Assembly: GCA_965644295.1 (NCBI GenBank)
Contig: CBFFRP010000405.1
Span: forward strand, 124,001-188,000
Length of the DNA: 64,000 bases
Origin: Paraphysomonas bandaiensis
Taxonomy: Eukaryota > Chrysophyceae
Reading direction: 5' to 3'
Shown here piece by piece: positions 38,963 through 51,380 of the stretch. Within the stretch, counting starts at the first letter, position 1; each line of letters opens with the position of its first letter. Under the pieces are notes generated by a model. The model was not told the origin of the DNA. It was given only the letters and a program-made list of their open reading frames with translations, and searched no databases. A program made the translations under genes and the position numbers.

Positions 38963-39516
38963 TTACTTAAGGGGAATAAAGCGAGAAGAGTTTGTAGATC
39001 CAATGCCAGGGCGTCCATGTCTCACAGGTCTGTTTTAATGCGGTAAGACATCAATAAGTAGAAAAAATATGAAATGACCTGTAGGTGATGGAAAACTCGC
39101 CGAGGTAGTGGCCAACCATCTCAGGCTTAATTTCGACGTGATTGAAGACCTTACCATTGTAGACAGCCACCTGAGAGCCGATCATCTCAGGAACAATAAG
39201 CATATTTCTGAGGTGGGTTTTGACGGCCTCGGGCTTGTCAAGAGGACCAGCAGCTACAACAAATGTCACCCCAAAATATAATATTATTCCCTATGTACAC
39301 ACCAGCCTTAGCCTTTCTCAATTTCTTGATAAGAGCCATGGGCTTTCTAGTCAAACCTCTCTGCATCCTCCTGCGAGCACGGGAGTGAACATAGTTCAAG
39401 AGCTCCTCATGAGAGAGATCAAGAAGCTTGTCAAGCTCAATTCCACGGAATTGGAACTTCTTAAACTGTCTCTTCTTGCGAAGAGCAGCGATAGCATCTA
39501 CATCAATATCAGCCAT
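38963..39516 (-). CDS. Cytosolic 40S ribosomal protein uS19 (S15)
   Basis: Three exons: 39516-39303, 39253-39079 and 39029-38963, about 151 residues, the family's normal length. It begins [20 protein letters not shown] with [12 protein letters not shown], continues [20 protein letters not shown] and the core [20 protein letters not shown], then [20 protein letters not shown] and [18 protein letters not shown] at the stop. uS19 lies in the head of the small subunit near the decoding site. Both junctions fall inside strongly conserved sequence and restore it ([19 protein letters not shown]). The donor of intron 2 is GTCATT, unusual but otherwise unambiguous. Confidence 0.96.
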
Positions 39517-40385
39517 GTTTCCTGCCTAATTATGCACTTTATAAATATGTTAACCTAGTGGTATATTTCATCACTCGAGACGGTCTTGTACATGTTATCA
39601 ACACCTCCACAAAAACGATGAATGTCGTAAATCTTCAAAAGTCACTTTTCAGTTTTATTATATTTCCATGAGTGTTGTATAAATCGTTTTTGTATAACAA
39701 AACCCGGTTTATCCCAACATTACCAGTGGGAGATGGGAATAGGACATGGGTGAAGTGAAAGGTGAAAAGGGCGAATTGCAGGCAGCAACCACTCCAGCAG
39801 TACGGCAGTTATATGATAGGAAGTGAGAGTTATATCTTCTATATCCTCCATACGAGAAACATATCATCGAGCAAGTAAGCACCCAGTGCAATACCAAGGT
39901 AGACCTTTGACAACATGGCCAATGCTGGAATGTGCACTCGCTCCAAGCAAGGTGCATTCTATGCTTGAGAGAGAGTAGTTGAGACCGAAAAGTGTCCTTT
40001 ATATTTTATTATTATTTTATTTGGATGTATGATGTTGAGACCCATGTCTTCATTTGAGAATAACCAAATAGAAGAGGGAACTTACAAGGTCATTGTGGAT
40101 ACAAATCTTTGCAGCGATATGAGAAATCGATGAGAGAATTGCGGCACTCTCCGAGAAATCATTCTGAGCTTTCTTTAATGTGTAATACCCTGGAATAAGA
40201 TTCAGTTAGAGTCACCAATATAGCACTAAGGATATTCATGTGAAAATTCTGATATACTGAGTGACCAAAAAAGTTGACTCCATGTTTGAATACGATGAAG
40301 TTAGCAATATAGCAGTGTGTATCAAAAAGATCTCATATCCACAGATCAAAGAAACTTCGAAGCTAAAACAGGAACAGGGAGCACC
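39517..40385. other. Intergenic, nothing firmly recognised
   Basis: Upstream of the uS19 gene. A minus-strand open frame at 39709-39957 is Cys/Ser-rich and looks like noise. No promoter palindrome was seen here. Confidence 0.45.
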
Positions 40386-40608
40386 ATGGACAAAGATATC
40401 AGTGCGACGCTAAAGCATGATGTGGTTGACGAGCAGGTGAGTAACTGCCACAGATCTAATCCTAATGTAATGTAGTTAAGAGATTGTTTAGCGTTATGAA
40501 ATAGAAAGCATTACGGTAGCGCAGAAGCATGAATCCGTATCACCTGAAGCCATGCTAGGCCTCCGGTGCTACTACTTTCATCAGCAGTGTATGCGTGAAG
40601 ATGATTGA
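40386..40608 (+). CDS. Possible small spliced gene, about 55 residues
   Basis: MDKDISATLKHDVVDEQ (40386-40436), then an intron with a good donor GTGAGT and acceptor TTGTTTAG (40437-40491), then RYEIESITVAQKHESV ... CMREDD and a stop at 40608. The intron size and signals match the real genes here, but the product is short and matches no family I know. It may be chance. Confidence 0.25.
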
Positions 40609-40925
40609 CTGTCTGAAAGTAGTTTTCCTTCAATTAGTTAACTTCGCCATTAGTACAATTTGTTTAAATAAGATAAACAATAAGTGACAAGATATGCTGT
40701 ATGCTGGATACTGACTAATGTCAAGTGGAACCCATTCTGAAGCTCATCAGACTACTTAGCTACTTAGTATACGGTATATGGAGGAAAGGGTTTGCTTCCT
40801 GATAATATCTACCATCTACCAGACCCTGTGATATTTCACAGCTTGTCTTTAGTATCAGTCTTGTGTATCTATACAAAATACTGCTAGATATATATTTCGA
40901 CAGGTTCTCTAATCATAACTAAGTC

Positions 40926-40933
40926 ATTGTAGC
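40926..40933 (+). repeat. 8-bp target-site duplication, outer hAT-like element, left
   Basis: ATTGTAGC, identical to 42159-42166. Confidence 0.8.
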
Positions 40934-41085
40934 TAGGGCTGCGTAACAATTAATTGAAGTGCGGTCAATTGCAGTTAATTGTAATAATTAATTGAATTGC
41001 ATGGCATATACGTAATAATTGCAATTATAATTGCCCGCTGGAAGGTTGCAATTAAGTGGCAATTATTAACTATATAGTGTAAGGT

Positions 41086-41110
41086 ATGGGGTATGGGGTA
41101 TGGGGTATGG
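41086..41110 (+). repeat. Short GGGTAT tandem repeat
   Basis: About four GGGTAT-type units immediately before the inner element's target duplication. Part of the outer element's interior. Confidence 0.7.
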
Positions 41111-41118
41111 GCAGATAA
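41111..41118 (+). repeat. 8-bp target-site duplication, inner hAT-like element, left
   Basis: GCAGATAA, identical to 41871-41878. Confidence 0.8.
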
Positions 41119-41870
41119 CAGGGATAGGGAACAATATATTGTATTGCAATATATTGTAAAATATATTGATTGGTGGACTGGTCAAATATTCCATCAATAG
41201 TGTTTCTGTTAAAAGACCTCACAATAATATTGCAATATATTGCAATCACTATTATGATAGTCATATAAGAGAAGATTCTCAACTGTAGGGTGCAAAATGG
41301 ATATAAGCAACCGAGAAATTGATTACATCATTACAAAGGATGTTGACTATGCGACTAAAAACCTTCAGTCAGCTCAAAAAGTTAAGAAACGTACAGATCC
41401 ACGAGTCATTAACGGTTGCCTGGCCCTGGTATGTACTTCCAATACATATGGGAACGTCTGTTCAGCACAGCTAGACATATTATATCAGTGTTGCGCAAAA
41501 GTATCCATCCTACTTAATATGCTGTTGTTTCTGAAAGCTATTCGAAGGTTATGGCCGGATACTAGCATATTTCAATCAATTCTGTGGATGAATATGGTGA
41601 TGTTGACGTCACCGATGATGGCTCAGAGGATGAGGACAAGGTGGATTTTTAGTAGCTATAAGCAGCAGTTGGTTTGGTTGTCATGTGATCTTAATGACTA
41701 ATACTAAAATTAAATCTACGGATGTGTTTACCTACTGATTAGTCATACTAATATATTGCAATATATTGTAATTGTATTGTAGGACGTAGGACCGGTTTAA
41801 AAAATCCATCAATTCTATTGATGGAACGCTATCTAACAATAGTATTGCAATATATTGTTCCCTATCCCTG
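41119..41870. mobile_element. Inner hAT-like non-autonomous transposon (752 bp) containing a small ORF
   Basis: The left end CAGGGATAGGGAACAATATA and the right end read on the other strand are identical over about 23 bp, and the 8-bp direct repeat GCAGATAA flanks the element. The interior next to each end is built of TATTGCAATATATTG strings. The element carries no transposase but encloses the spliced ORF at 41297-41652. It lies wholly within the outer element, so it arrived later. Similar ends (TATATTGTTCCGTAGCCCTG) occur near 17463. Confidence 0.85.
41297..41652 (+). CDS. Small spliced ORF inside the inner hAT-like element
   Basis: Exon 1 41297-41428 encodes MDISNREIDYIITKDVDYAT with KNLQSAQKVKKRTDPR; a GTATGT donor opens a 137-bp intron, and the acceptor ATACTAG leads to 41566-41652, an acidic tail (DEYGDVDVTDDGSEDEDK) that stops at 41652. 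The product would be about 72 residues. Exon 1 faintly resembles the juxtamembrane end of a syntaxin-type SNARE, but the SNARE core and the membrane anchor are absent. Left unspliced, the frame runs to 41701. It could be a captured host gene fragment or chance. Confidence 0.35.
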
Positions 41871-41878
41871 GCAGATAA
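41871..41878 (+). repeat. 8-bp target-site duplication, inner hAT-like element, right
   Basis: GCAGATAA, identical to 41111-41118. Confidence 0.8.
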
Positions 41879-42158
41879 TATTAGTATTAGAAGTTGGAAA
41901 GCATTAATTTTCAGTAGATCAAAAATCAACACGAGTAATCTGCTCAAATCTAGGGCACCTCATCAATTAGAGGCAATTAAGTTCTCGCGCTTTAATAGAT
42001 TTCTGTGAAATGCAAGTACGGTTGAAGATGCTATACGTGCTTGTATTGAGTACCTAAGTTAGTTAGAGAGTAATTAGCACAATTAAATTGCAATTATAAT
42101 TGTGCGAGCTATAACTAAAAATTGCATTTAAATTGCAATTAATTGTTACGCAGCCCTG

Positions 42159-42166
42159 ATTGTAGC
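42159..42166 (+). repeat. 8-bp target-site duplication, outer hAT-like element, right
   Basis: ATTGTAGC, identical to 40926-40933. Confidence 0.8.
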
Positions 42167-42446
42167 AGAGTTTACACCAGGGTTTACTTCTTAACCTGAC
42201 ACTATTATTCACTGGACTCACATTATCGTACCATTTACTAACTTTCATACTTTATTAGTATGGCTATTTTTTCAACAAACACGTCATAAAAATAGCAGCA
42301 ACTGCTCGTACAGCCCAGGCAGATGTGACACGAGGCCACCACAGCTTAAACACATATTTGTAACTAGTTACGTAAGATAACTGGACGGGGATGGAAGAAC
42401 TACGTGCAATGTACACTTGATACAGGAGGTTTACATACACAAAACT

Positions 42447-43139
42447 TTAAATGTTTTTTTCTTGCAGAGAACTGACAGAATAAAAGCGCTCTGCATCCAC
42501 ATACTTACCATTAATTTGCTTTTGCGTACCATCCGGAAATGGTAAGACAAGCGTGGTACTGTCAGATCCACTTGGAATTAACATTTCGTCGTCGTGGACA
42601 AGCCGTCTTGTCTGTGGTTTTATGTAGGACCATCTACTCTTCATCACATCATAATTCTTCCATTCAGGACTAAATTGTCCTGTTGAAGGCTGTGAACACC
42701 GTCTTTGTGGAGAAGTTTGATAAGCTTGTCTGCAATATATCAGACTAATTTCACAGTCATCTATTATAAATAACCTTTCAACCGAGAAGCTCTTTGGCAT
42801 TTTCTTCTTTATCTCGTTAGTGTGCTCTACGATGTAATTTAGTTTCGCTAAATTATCGTTTCTTTCATCGGACGACACCGAATCATTAGTTATAAGAGCA
42901 TTCAATATTATTTGACGTCGATATGAAACTAATTTTGTCGACTCACTCACACCTTCGACAGCATGATATGGAGTAGACTGCTTCTTCCGCTGATTGGACG
43001 CTCTTTTCTTCGATAAGTTCTCTTCGTTTTCACTCTCCACTAACTCGCGGACGGCATACATTACAGTGTGATTTCTGTTGTCAGTGCAGTGATTGATACC
43101 AGAGCAAACAACAATAACTTCCTTTGGACCGGTAAGCAA
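42447..43139 (-). CDS. Hypothetical protein, family not recognised
   Basis: A single open frame of about 230 residues. It starts MLTGPKEVIVVCSGINHCTD, has a charged middle with a basic nuclear-type cluster (KKRASNQRKKQ), a helix-prone stretch NDNLAKLNYIVEHTNEIKKK, and ends with LVLPFPDGTQKQINGKYVDA. The mix of residues is gene-like, unlike the AT-rich noise frames around it. A GTATAC block at 43268-43292 lies about 130 bases upstream of the start, as for other genes here. The start could lie in an upstream exon. No function assigned. Confidence 0.5.
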   Translation of the reverse strand: MLTGPKEVIVVCSGINHCTDNRNHTVMYAVRELVESENEENLSKKRASNQRKKQSTPYHAVEGVSESTKLVSYRRQIILNALITNDSVSSDERNDNLAKLNYIVEHTNEIKKKMPKSFSVERLFIIDDCEISLIYCRQAYQTSPQRRCSQPSTGQFSPEWKNYDVMKSRWSYIKPQTRRLVHDDEMLIPSGSDSTTLVLPFPDGTQKQINGKYVDAERFYSVSSLQEKNI

Positions 43140-44484
43140 GAATTACAAAACAATCATGCGATAATAGCCCAGCAGCCTTCCTGGACATCCAGCAGCACAT
43201 CTCAGTCACTTCTCATGCATCATGTATAACGCCATGAACTACTGCTGTAGAACAGAGCAGTGGAGGTATACCGGTATACGGTGTATACTGTCTCTACACT
43301 ATATCGTCAACAAGGCTCTGGCATGAGAAGAGAGTATCATATCTTTGTTCCGTGTGTATATTGGCCACAACTATTGAACAGTTACAGATCAAAAATATCC
43401 TTGCTGATGCACATCACGCTGTATGTCCTGATATCATGACACCATGAGGGACATCCATGTGATAGTTACCTAAGAGTAGACATATATATAAACCGCCGAA
43501 GCTTAGGAGCAGGAATTATTCTTTTATTAGAAACAATACTCTCATAACAGAAGTAAAATGAGACCGAATATAGTTGCATGTTGCTATTTTTCAACATATT
43601 ATAAAAGAATATCTTCAAGTGTTTAACGTTTAGTATAAAATAATTGCTTTGTATGTCTCTATTTATTACAATAAAGTAACATTCTCGTCTTTAAACTACC
43701 TCTCTTGTTGTTGTTGGAGTTTCGTGTCCTATGGTGGTTTAGAGTATAAAACTTAACCGTTAGAGTTAGTTTGCGTAATATGACTAGCATATAAATATAC
43801 TTTTTTTGACTCTGTATATTCATTGGCTCCAAGCACACTAAAAGAAATAATGCCTTTAATATACAAGAAAGATATAGTTAACCACGGGCAATAAGGAGGC
43901 CATATCGTTCCGCGCTCTAAATTTAGGACAAGGGACGATTCCCTAATTCCTAGGTTAAATTGTAGCTTATCTACATGATGGTGTAAATCTAATATCTAGA
44001 ATGTATAGCTATTTGTAACCTGCAGGTATTCGCTGAATAGCACTACGAAAAACAAATGAAAAATCAAAGTATTGTTTCAAATAAGGGTATGGTAATTGTA
44101 AAAGATTAACTAAAATCGATACATCCCTAACTTCAAGAATAGCAACAACAAATGCAACCCTACCACAGAAGGATACTGAGAGAATAGCAACTGCGAGGTA
44201 TTGAAATTCGTACATTAACGTGGTGATGAATGTGAAATTGTAGTCATTGAGGTTTTTTGTTATCATTGGCACCATCACATTATTTATAGACAACACATTT
44301 ACCTTGTGCAACTGACGCGAATGCAGTGTGTATGATAAAACACTCAATTCTGCACGACGCACGACAGCAACCAAAACCTGAAATGTGTTAATCCCAATTC
44401 AGGTCAAAAAAGCACTTCTTTGGACGAAATGGGGTAACTATTAAATGAATGTGAGAACAGAGAACAGCGACGGCATAATAACAT
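43140..44484. other. Intergenic, AT-rich; possible promoter motif near 43270
   Basis: GTATACCGGTATACGGTGTA at about 43269 is a palindrome-rich block upstream of the orphan gene. The rest, including a minus-strand frame at 44009-44374, shows no recognisable protein or repeat. Confidence 0.45.
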
Positions 44485-44685
44485 AAAGGAACGGAAGTGG
44501 TTGCACTTGGTGCTTGCGGCGACGCACAAACAGCTTCTGTAGCGTTAAATAGTAGGATAATGGAATTTGTACGGATTAGTTATGGGTAGAGGTCTAACTA
44601 GTATGTCTAGCATTCAACTAGCCACTATATTGGTACAGGTTTCTAACGCCTATTGCTAAATAAAAAGACTTTCAATATAACATAA
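44485..44685 (+). mobile_element. LINE-like retrotransposon 3' tail, copy 6
   Basis: Only the tail remains. It aligns closely with the minus-strand tail of copy 2: GGAAGTGGTTGCACTTGGTG, GCTTGCGGCGACGCACAAAC, AGCGTTAAATAGTAGGATAA, ACTAGCCACTATAT, AACGCCTATTGCTAAATAAA and AGACTTTCAATAT. This fixes the 3' end of the family near 44680. Confidence 0.75.
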
Positions 44686-44979
44686 AGTATGCATAGGATT
44701 TCCCATTTCATGGCGTCAACACATGTCACTGGTAAGTGACCTAAGCAGCTAAGAAGTGATTCTAACGTTACCTCAAAATTTCTTCTTATTCCTCACACCA
44801 GTCTTGAGAGTGATACACAATAGTTTGAAGCTCAATAATACGGGTAAAATCAAAGCTTAAAGAAACTACTAGTTATTATAGATGGTACATTATAACAGCT
44901 AACTATTGCACTTACAACAGGTTTATTTCAAGCAAAAGTGGCTCAAAGCCAAAATTTTACTATCACGCTTACATATAGT

Positions 44980-47183
<2,204 letters not shown>

Positions 47184-48493
47184 ATGGAACTTCTTGAAAG
47201 AGCGAGAAAGGGAATGTCAGACTCGGAGAAGAGTTTGCTCAGTGGTGGTATTGCTGGGTCTGTTGGCAAGACGTGTACAGCTCCCTTAAGTAGAATAACA
47301 GTTTTGCTGCAAGTGAGCGCCGGACGCCTCAGTCCACAAGACTCCTACGGTATGTCGTCGTTGACCCGAACTTGGACGGCAATTCATAAGGAGGAGGGTT
47401 TTCGAGCATTTTGGAAAGGAAATTTAGTGTCTATTATTCACAGGTTCCCTTATTCAGCAATTAATTTTGCTATGTATGAAAGATTTCGTGATATGTTGTG
47501 CAAAGGAGGTAGGCTGTCGTAGAGTGCCCATTTTTGTTTCATGATGTGTGTGACAGAGAGGCGTGTGTCTGAAACACCTCTTGTTCGCCTTGCTTGTGGA
47601 GGAGCGGCTGGGGTTGTAGCCTGTGGAGCGTGTTATCCTCTAGATCTTATTAAAACTAGGTTAATTGTAGACAAATATGGACACTACACTGGTATAATGC
47701 ATGCACTTCGAAAAGTAATACAAGAGGAGGGCATTTTCGGTCTATATAGAGGTATGAGGAAGTATATGTAGCATTACCATCTAAATTTGTTTTTCCAGGG
47801 CTATCGACAGCCATAGTAGTGGTGGCACCGACCCTTGCCATAAATTACTCAGTTTATGGCACCCTTAAAGAATACATTATACACAATAAAGTAGGCAACC
47901 TCTATTCGAATTCCACATCTCAACTTACAACTGTTGGGGGACTTTCCTGTGGGTGCGCCTCAGGTATTACGCCCACCCTGAATAAAATATATAAACTTCT
48001 TTTCTGTGTTCTTTTTTTGCTTATCACTTACCTGTTAGGAGTGTTGTCATCTCTCCTTATGTTTCCCGTCGATCTTGTGAGGCGTCGATTACAAGTACAA
48101 GGCTTCGATCACAGCTGTACTACTATATCGAAAAAGAAAATTAGTTGCAGTACAACAATAGGTATGTATTTTGTACAACAATAGTGATGTCTTGGTTTTT
48201 CTCACAACCTTTAATAGCCTCTAGATATGCATCCGCTTCACTGGAAGATAGGTCCGCGGCCAGAACAAGTATTTACAAACGGCATGGCGCTCTTGCGGAG
48301 TTCTCGAACGTTTTGCGGTGAGAATGCATCTTTCTATCTTAGTTTATACTAATGGTAATTTAGTGAGAGTGGTGTCAGGGGTCTCTATCGAGGGATAGTC
48401 CCTGAACTTCTTAAAGTTACACCCATGGTTAGCATTACGTTTTGTGCATTTGAAATGTGTTCAGAAATACTAAAAACAGAATCTAGGTTATAA
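47184..48493 (+). CDS. Mitochondrial carrier (SLC25 family), nearest in style to CoA/adenine-nucleotide carriers
   Basis: Six exons: 47184-47508, 47557-47751, 47799-47963, 48040-48161, 48218-48317 and 48364-48493, about 345 residues. The three SLC25 repeats are visible. Repeat 1 has LLSGGIAGSVGKTCTAPLSR and EEGFRAFWKGNLVSIIHRFP; repeat 2 has LACGGAAGVVACGACYPLDL, IKTRL and EEGIFGLYRG; repeat 3 has GVLSSLLMFPVDLVRRRLQV and SGVRGLYRGIVPELLKVTPM. The signatures P-x-(D/S)-x-x-(K/R) are thus TAPLSR, YPLDLIK and FPVDLVR. The repeat-1 and repeat-3 features (CTAPLSR, RRRLQVQG) recall SLC25A16/A42-type carriers that move coenzyme A or ADP/ATP across the inner membrane. The substrate is an inference. 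Confidence 0.9.
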
Positions 48494-48796
48494 TATTTTC
48501 TAGACTGTATTGTTAATATGTTATTAAGCGCATTTGATTTATTCCCACTCATTTTCTTTTAGCAAGGTAGTATTCTAACTTCGTTTTCCGCAATCTAGGG
48601 TTATGTAGACTTCTCTCTATAATATTTCTGAAACCACACATAAAGGCAATACACGTCATACTAAACTCACATTTCATAGGACGAGTTCACAGTAGATACT
48701 TCCCGTATTAGAATGTAGACATATGTGTGAGATTTGGACACCGGATACTCCAAATGAAGAAAGCACACGCATATGTTTGCGTATATTAAGAGCTAT
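48494..48796. other. 3' flank shared by the carrier gene and the split host gene
   Basis: AT-rich, convergent 3' ends, nothing recognised. Confidence 0.5.
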
Positions 48797-48898
48797 TTAT
48801 ATATGTTTAGTCATACGATCTAAGAGGCAAATAAAGTCGTCAAATTCACTGCTTTCGTAAACCATTGAGCCTGTTGCTGGAAACTCATCTTCTTCAGC

Positions 48899-48901
48899 CA
48901 T
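48899..48901 (+). repeat. 3-bp target duplication CAT, left of the transposon
   Basis: CAT at 48899-48901 matches CAT at 55244-55246, directly outside the terminal inverted repeats. Confidence 0.8.
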
Positions 48902-48923
48902 CATCGGTGGGACTCCCGCTGAG

Positions 48924-49269
48924 TACCTATAGGTACCTACCTATAGGTATACCTATAGGTACTTTTATAATTAAAATCGAAGGTACCTATTAGGTACCTC
49001 TGTCTACCTATAGGTACATTTTTGAGCAATAGGTGGTACCTAAAGGTTTTCGAATAGGTACCACCTATAGCTACCCAGTATACCTATAGGTACCCCCTAA
49101 TACACGTACCTATTCGTCTCCCTATAGGTGGTACCTATGACCTCTAGATTTCCTACTGATAGGTATCCCTATTTATATTAAAATGTACCTATAGGTACTG
49201 CCTACATGTATCAATACTACCTATAGGTACTACCTAAAAATATAATACCAATACTACCTATAGGTACTA
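48924..49269. repeat. Left subterminal array of ACCTATAGGT palindromes
   Basis: Eight exact copies of ACCTATAGGT plus variants such as ACCTATTAGGT and GGTACCACCTATAGC in about 345 bases. Irregular spacing and perfect self-complementarity suggest dimeric protein-binding sites rather than a simple satellite. Confidence 0.85.
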
Positions 49270-49528
49270 TAATTAGCAATAATAAACACAGTATAATATA
49301 TATATTGCAAAGTAGAAAAAGCAAGCAATGCAGATCTGTAATCATGAATGAGTAGACAAACTATGTATTCAATTAATATAGACGGCATTAACATAGTTCG
49401 AAGTAAAAATTAACGGCAATTACTACTTAGAACCTACAAAATACATACCACGACAAATTTGAACCACATCGTAAGCTAGCTCCCAATCACCTGCTAAGAA
49501 GTAGAAGCATTGTGCACTTCAGAAGCCT
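49270..49528. other. 3' flank of the accessory gene inside the transposon
   Basis: AT-rich, no open frame or repeat units recognised. Confidence 0.5.
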
Positions 49529-51067
49529 TCACCGCCAATCTGAAGTTAACAGGGAAGTATCGTCATTGTTCAGACTGTCGTCGTCCTTCTTCGACTTCCC
49601 CAACGTTTGAACCATACCCCAACGTTTGAACCATACTAACCTTTCATTCTTGAAAAAATTCAAATCACTGTCACTTATCACAAGCTCACGCCGGGAATCC
49701 CGAATAGGATTCATACCGTCGGTCGCTCTGGAGCAAATTTCAGATGTCCATGCTTCTCGTGGAGGACCTAAAAGCATTTGTTGAGCCGTTGACTCAACCA
49801 TGATGCTAGTCTGGTCCATAAAGGCCTCAGGATCTTCATTTTCATCGAAATCGTAGGCTCCAATCATGATGCATACTGCCTCAATGGCAGTCTGCATATA
49901 TGACCCCTTGTTGTCCACTTGATACTTTCGTGGACTAATACCTTTTCAACAGAATTACATCAATTGGCACAATATAATAAATACTTACCATTTTCCAATA
50001 CTTCGGCTAATTCCCGTCTAAATGATGCAGTCGCCCACAAAGGCTGTGTGGAGAACAGCTTGGCGTGACAACATCTAATCTTGGTCTTCAAATTACACGA
50101 CAATTTGCGAATATACTTCTTGACATACCTGCAATGATATTAGAAAAAAGTAAATAATATGAGCAGTATATACTTGCACGCCGAAAATGCAGACACCACC
50201 TCACTTGCTAACAATTTTTCATCAGCTTGCAAAGCACCTTCTTTATAAGCGAGAGATAATGCCTACTAGTGTGTTATTCACAATAATAATATAATAGTAG
50301 CAGATGACTGGGCACTGTAAAATGCGATGCGGCACGATATATATATTATGCTGTACTGTATGATATGATATATATATAACGTAATGATACAATAATGAAT
50401 GGTATAAAATATATGTTATACGATATCATAATATTTGATATGGTTGTTCAAAAAACACAAGAGGTATCTAATACAATGATAGATATGAAATGTATAATAT
50501 AACGGTGTACGATATGTTAATACATGATAAAAGGAGGATGGTATTTGATGATGTGAGGGTATACAATATATGATGATATGTGATGCTATATGATTCAAGA
50601 TATGTGGCAGAGAAAACAACATGAATAACCTTGTTATGAGGAGCTTGAGTTGCAACCCCCTCCTTTGAAATCACCACCAAAATCAGCTGAATCAGTAGGT
50701 CGAAGTGCTCTTCCACTGAAACCACATCTCCTGTGTCCAGTTTAACAAAGAGACGTTCATACATCATCTCTTTGTGATAAGCACGGAATCCTGGAAGAGT
50801 GGAGAGTTTTTCGGCGCTCTGGCGTCCAATGCACAGCTCATTCGTTGTGAGAACCGTCGCCAATATCCTGGACTGGACTTTCTTATGCCTGAAAGTCGTG
50901 TACACTGTCGAGTTGGACGAAGAGTTACATGGAGGCATCCTGGCTTCTCGAGGTGAAGCATCTGACTGTTCGGCGGCGAAGTTGTCGTCCACGATGGATT
51001 GCTGTTGACAAGGCCTTTTCTGTGCCCTCGCAGACACAGCAGATGCAGTTCGTTTTCGCAGGGGCAT
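49529..51067 (-). CDS. Transposon accessory protein, family not recognised
   Basis: Four exons: 51067-50630, 50262-50174, 50128-49989 and 49941-49529; the phases agree and give 359 residues. The N-terminus is basic and nuclear-looking (MPLRKRTASAVSARAQKRPC). It continues with ELCIGRQSAEKLSTLPGFRA, YERLFVKLDTGDVVSVEEHF, a helical stretch ALQADEKLLASEVVSAFSAC with KYVKKYIRKLSCNLKTKIRC, and an acidic part FDENEDPEAFMDQTSIM. I recognise no catalytic motif. Its position, divergent from the transposase, is that of the second gene of many CACTA elements, where the smaller product (TnpA-like) binds subterminal repeats; that role is only an inference here. A 19-bp tandem duplication near the end shifts the frame of the last 20-odd codons. 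Confidence 0.7.
49597..49634 (+). repeat. 19-bp tandem duplication in the last exon of the accessory gene
   Basis: CCCCAACGTTTGAACCATA occurs twice in a row. Because 19 is not a multiple of three, the two copies are read in different frames (VWFKRWG then MVQTLG). Confidence 0.85.
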
Positions 51068-51380
51068 CTCAGAGTAAATTGTGGCATTAAGTCACCATGA
51101 ATTCACATGTTTGAAATTCAAATATTCGCATACTCTCTGAATATATTCACATACTCACACTTCGCCTCTTTGCTTCTTTCTTTCATATATGTAGTTATGT
51201 GATGCACTTCTTCGAAGTCAACTTCGAGAGAAGTCCAGGAAGTGTGTGCTATAATCGTGCACTCGTTTTTATATACTAGGAATTTCCTACTGTACGCACA
51301 GTACGGAGCAGAGTACAACACTGTAGTATACTGCTGTACCGTATAACAGATAGCAGTAGATACGATCGTAGCAGTATATT
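51068..51380. promoter_or_regulatory. Shared divergent promoter of the two transposon genes
   Basis: 313 bases between the two start codons. Contains GTAGTATACTGCTGTACCGT at 51323-51342, close to the transposase start and like the GTATAC motif near host genes. Confidence 0.45.

Larger units (their letters stand above)
40934..42158. mobile_element. Outer hAT-like non-autonomous transposon (1,225 bp, carrying a nested element)
   Basis: Ends are inverted repeats: 40935-40956 begins AGGGCTGCGTAACAATTAAT and 42136-42157 is its exact reverse complement (22 bp). The outermost base is T on the left and the complement of C on the right. An 8-bp direct repeat, ATTGTAGC, flanks it, which with (T/C)AGGG ends is the signature of the hAT superfamily. 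Subterminal DNA is rich in CAATTAATTG. It encodes no transposase. Subtracting the inner element and one of its 8-bp duplications leaves about 465 bp, a typical MITE length. A decayed relative lies at 2332. Confidence 0.85.

Noticed and set aside
44009-44374. 121-residue hydrophobic frame on the minus strand
   Set aside because: No recognisable motif, no splice or promoter context, and composition typical of AT-rich noise.
48924-49269. ACCTATAGGT array as a CRISPR-like array
   Set aside because: Spacing is irregular, units are 10-bp palindromes without uniform spacers, and a matching array sits at the other end of a transposon in a eukaryotic genome.
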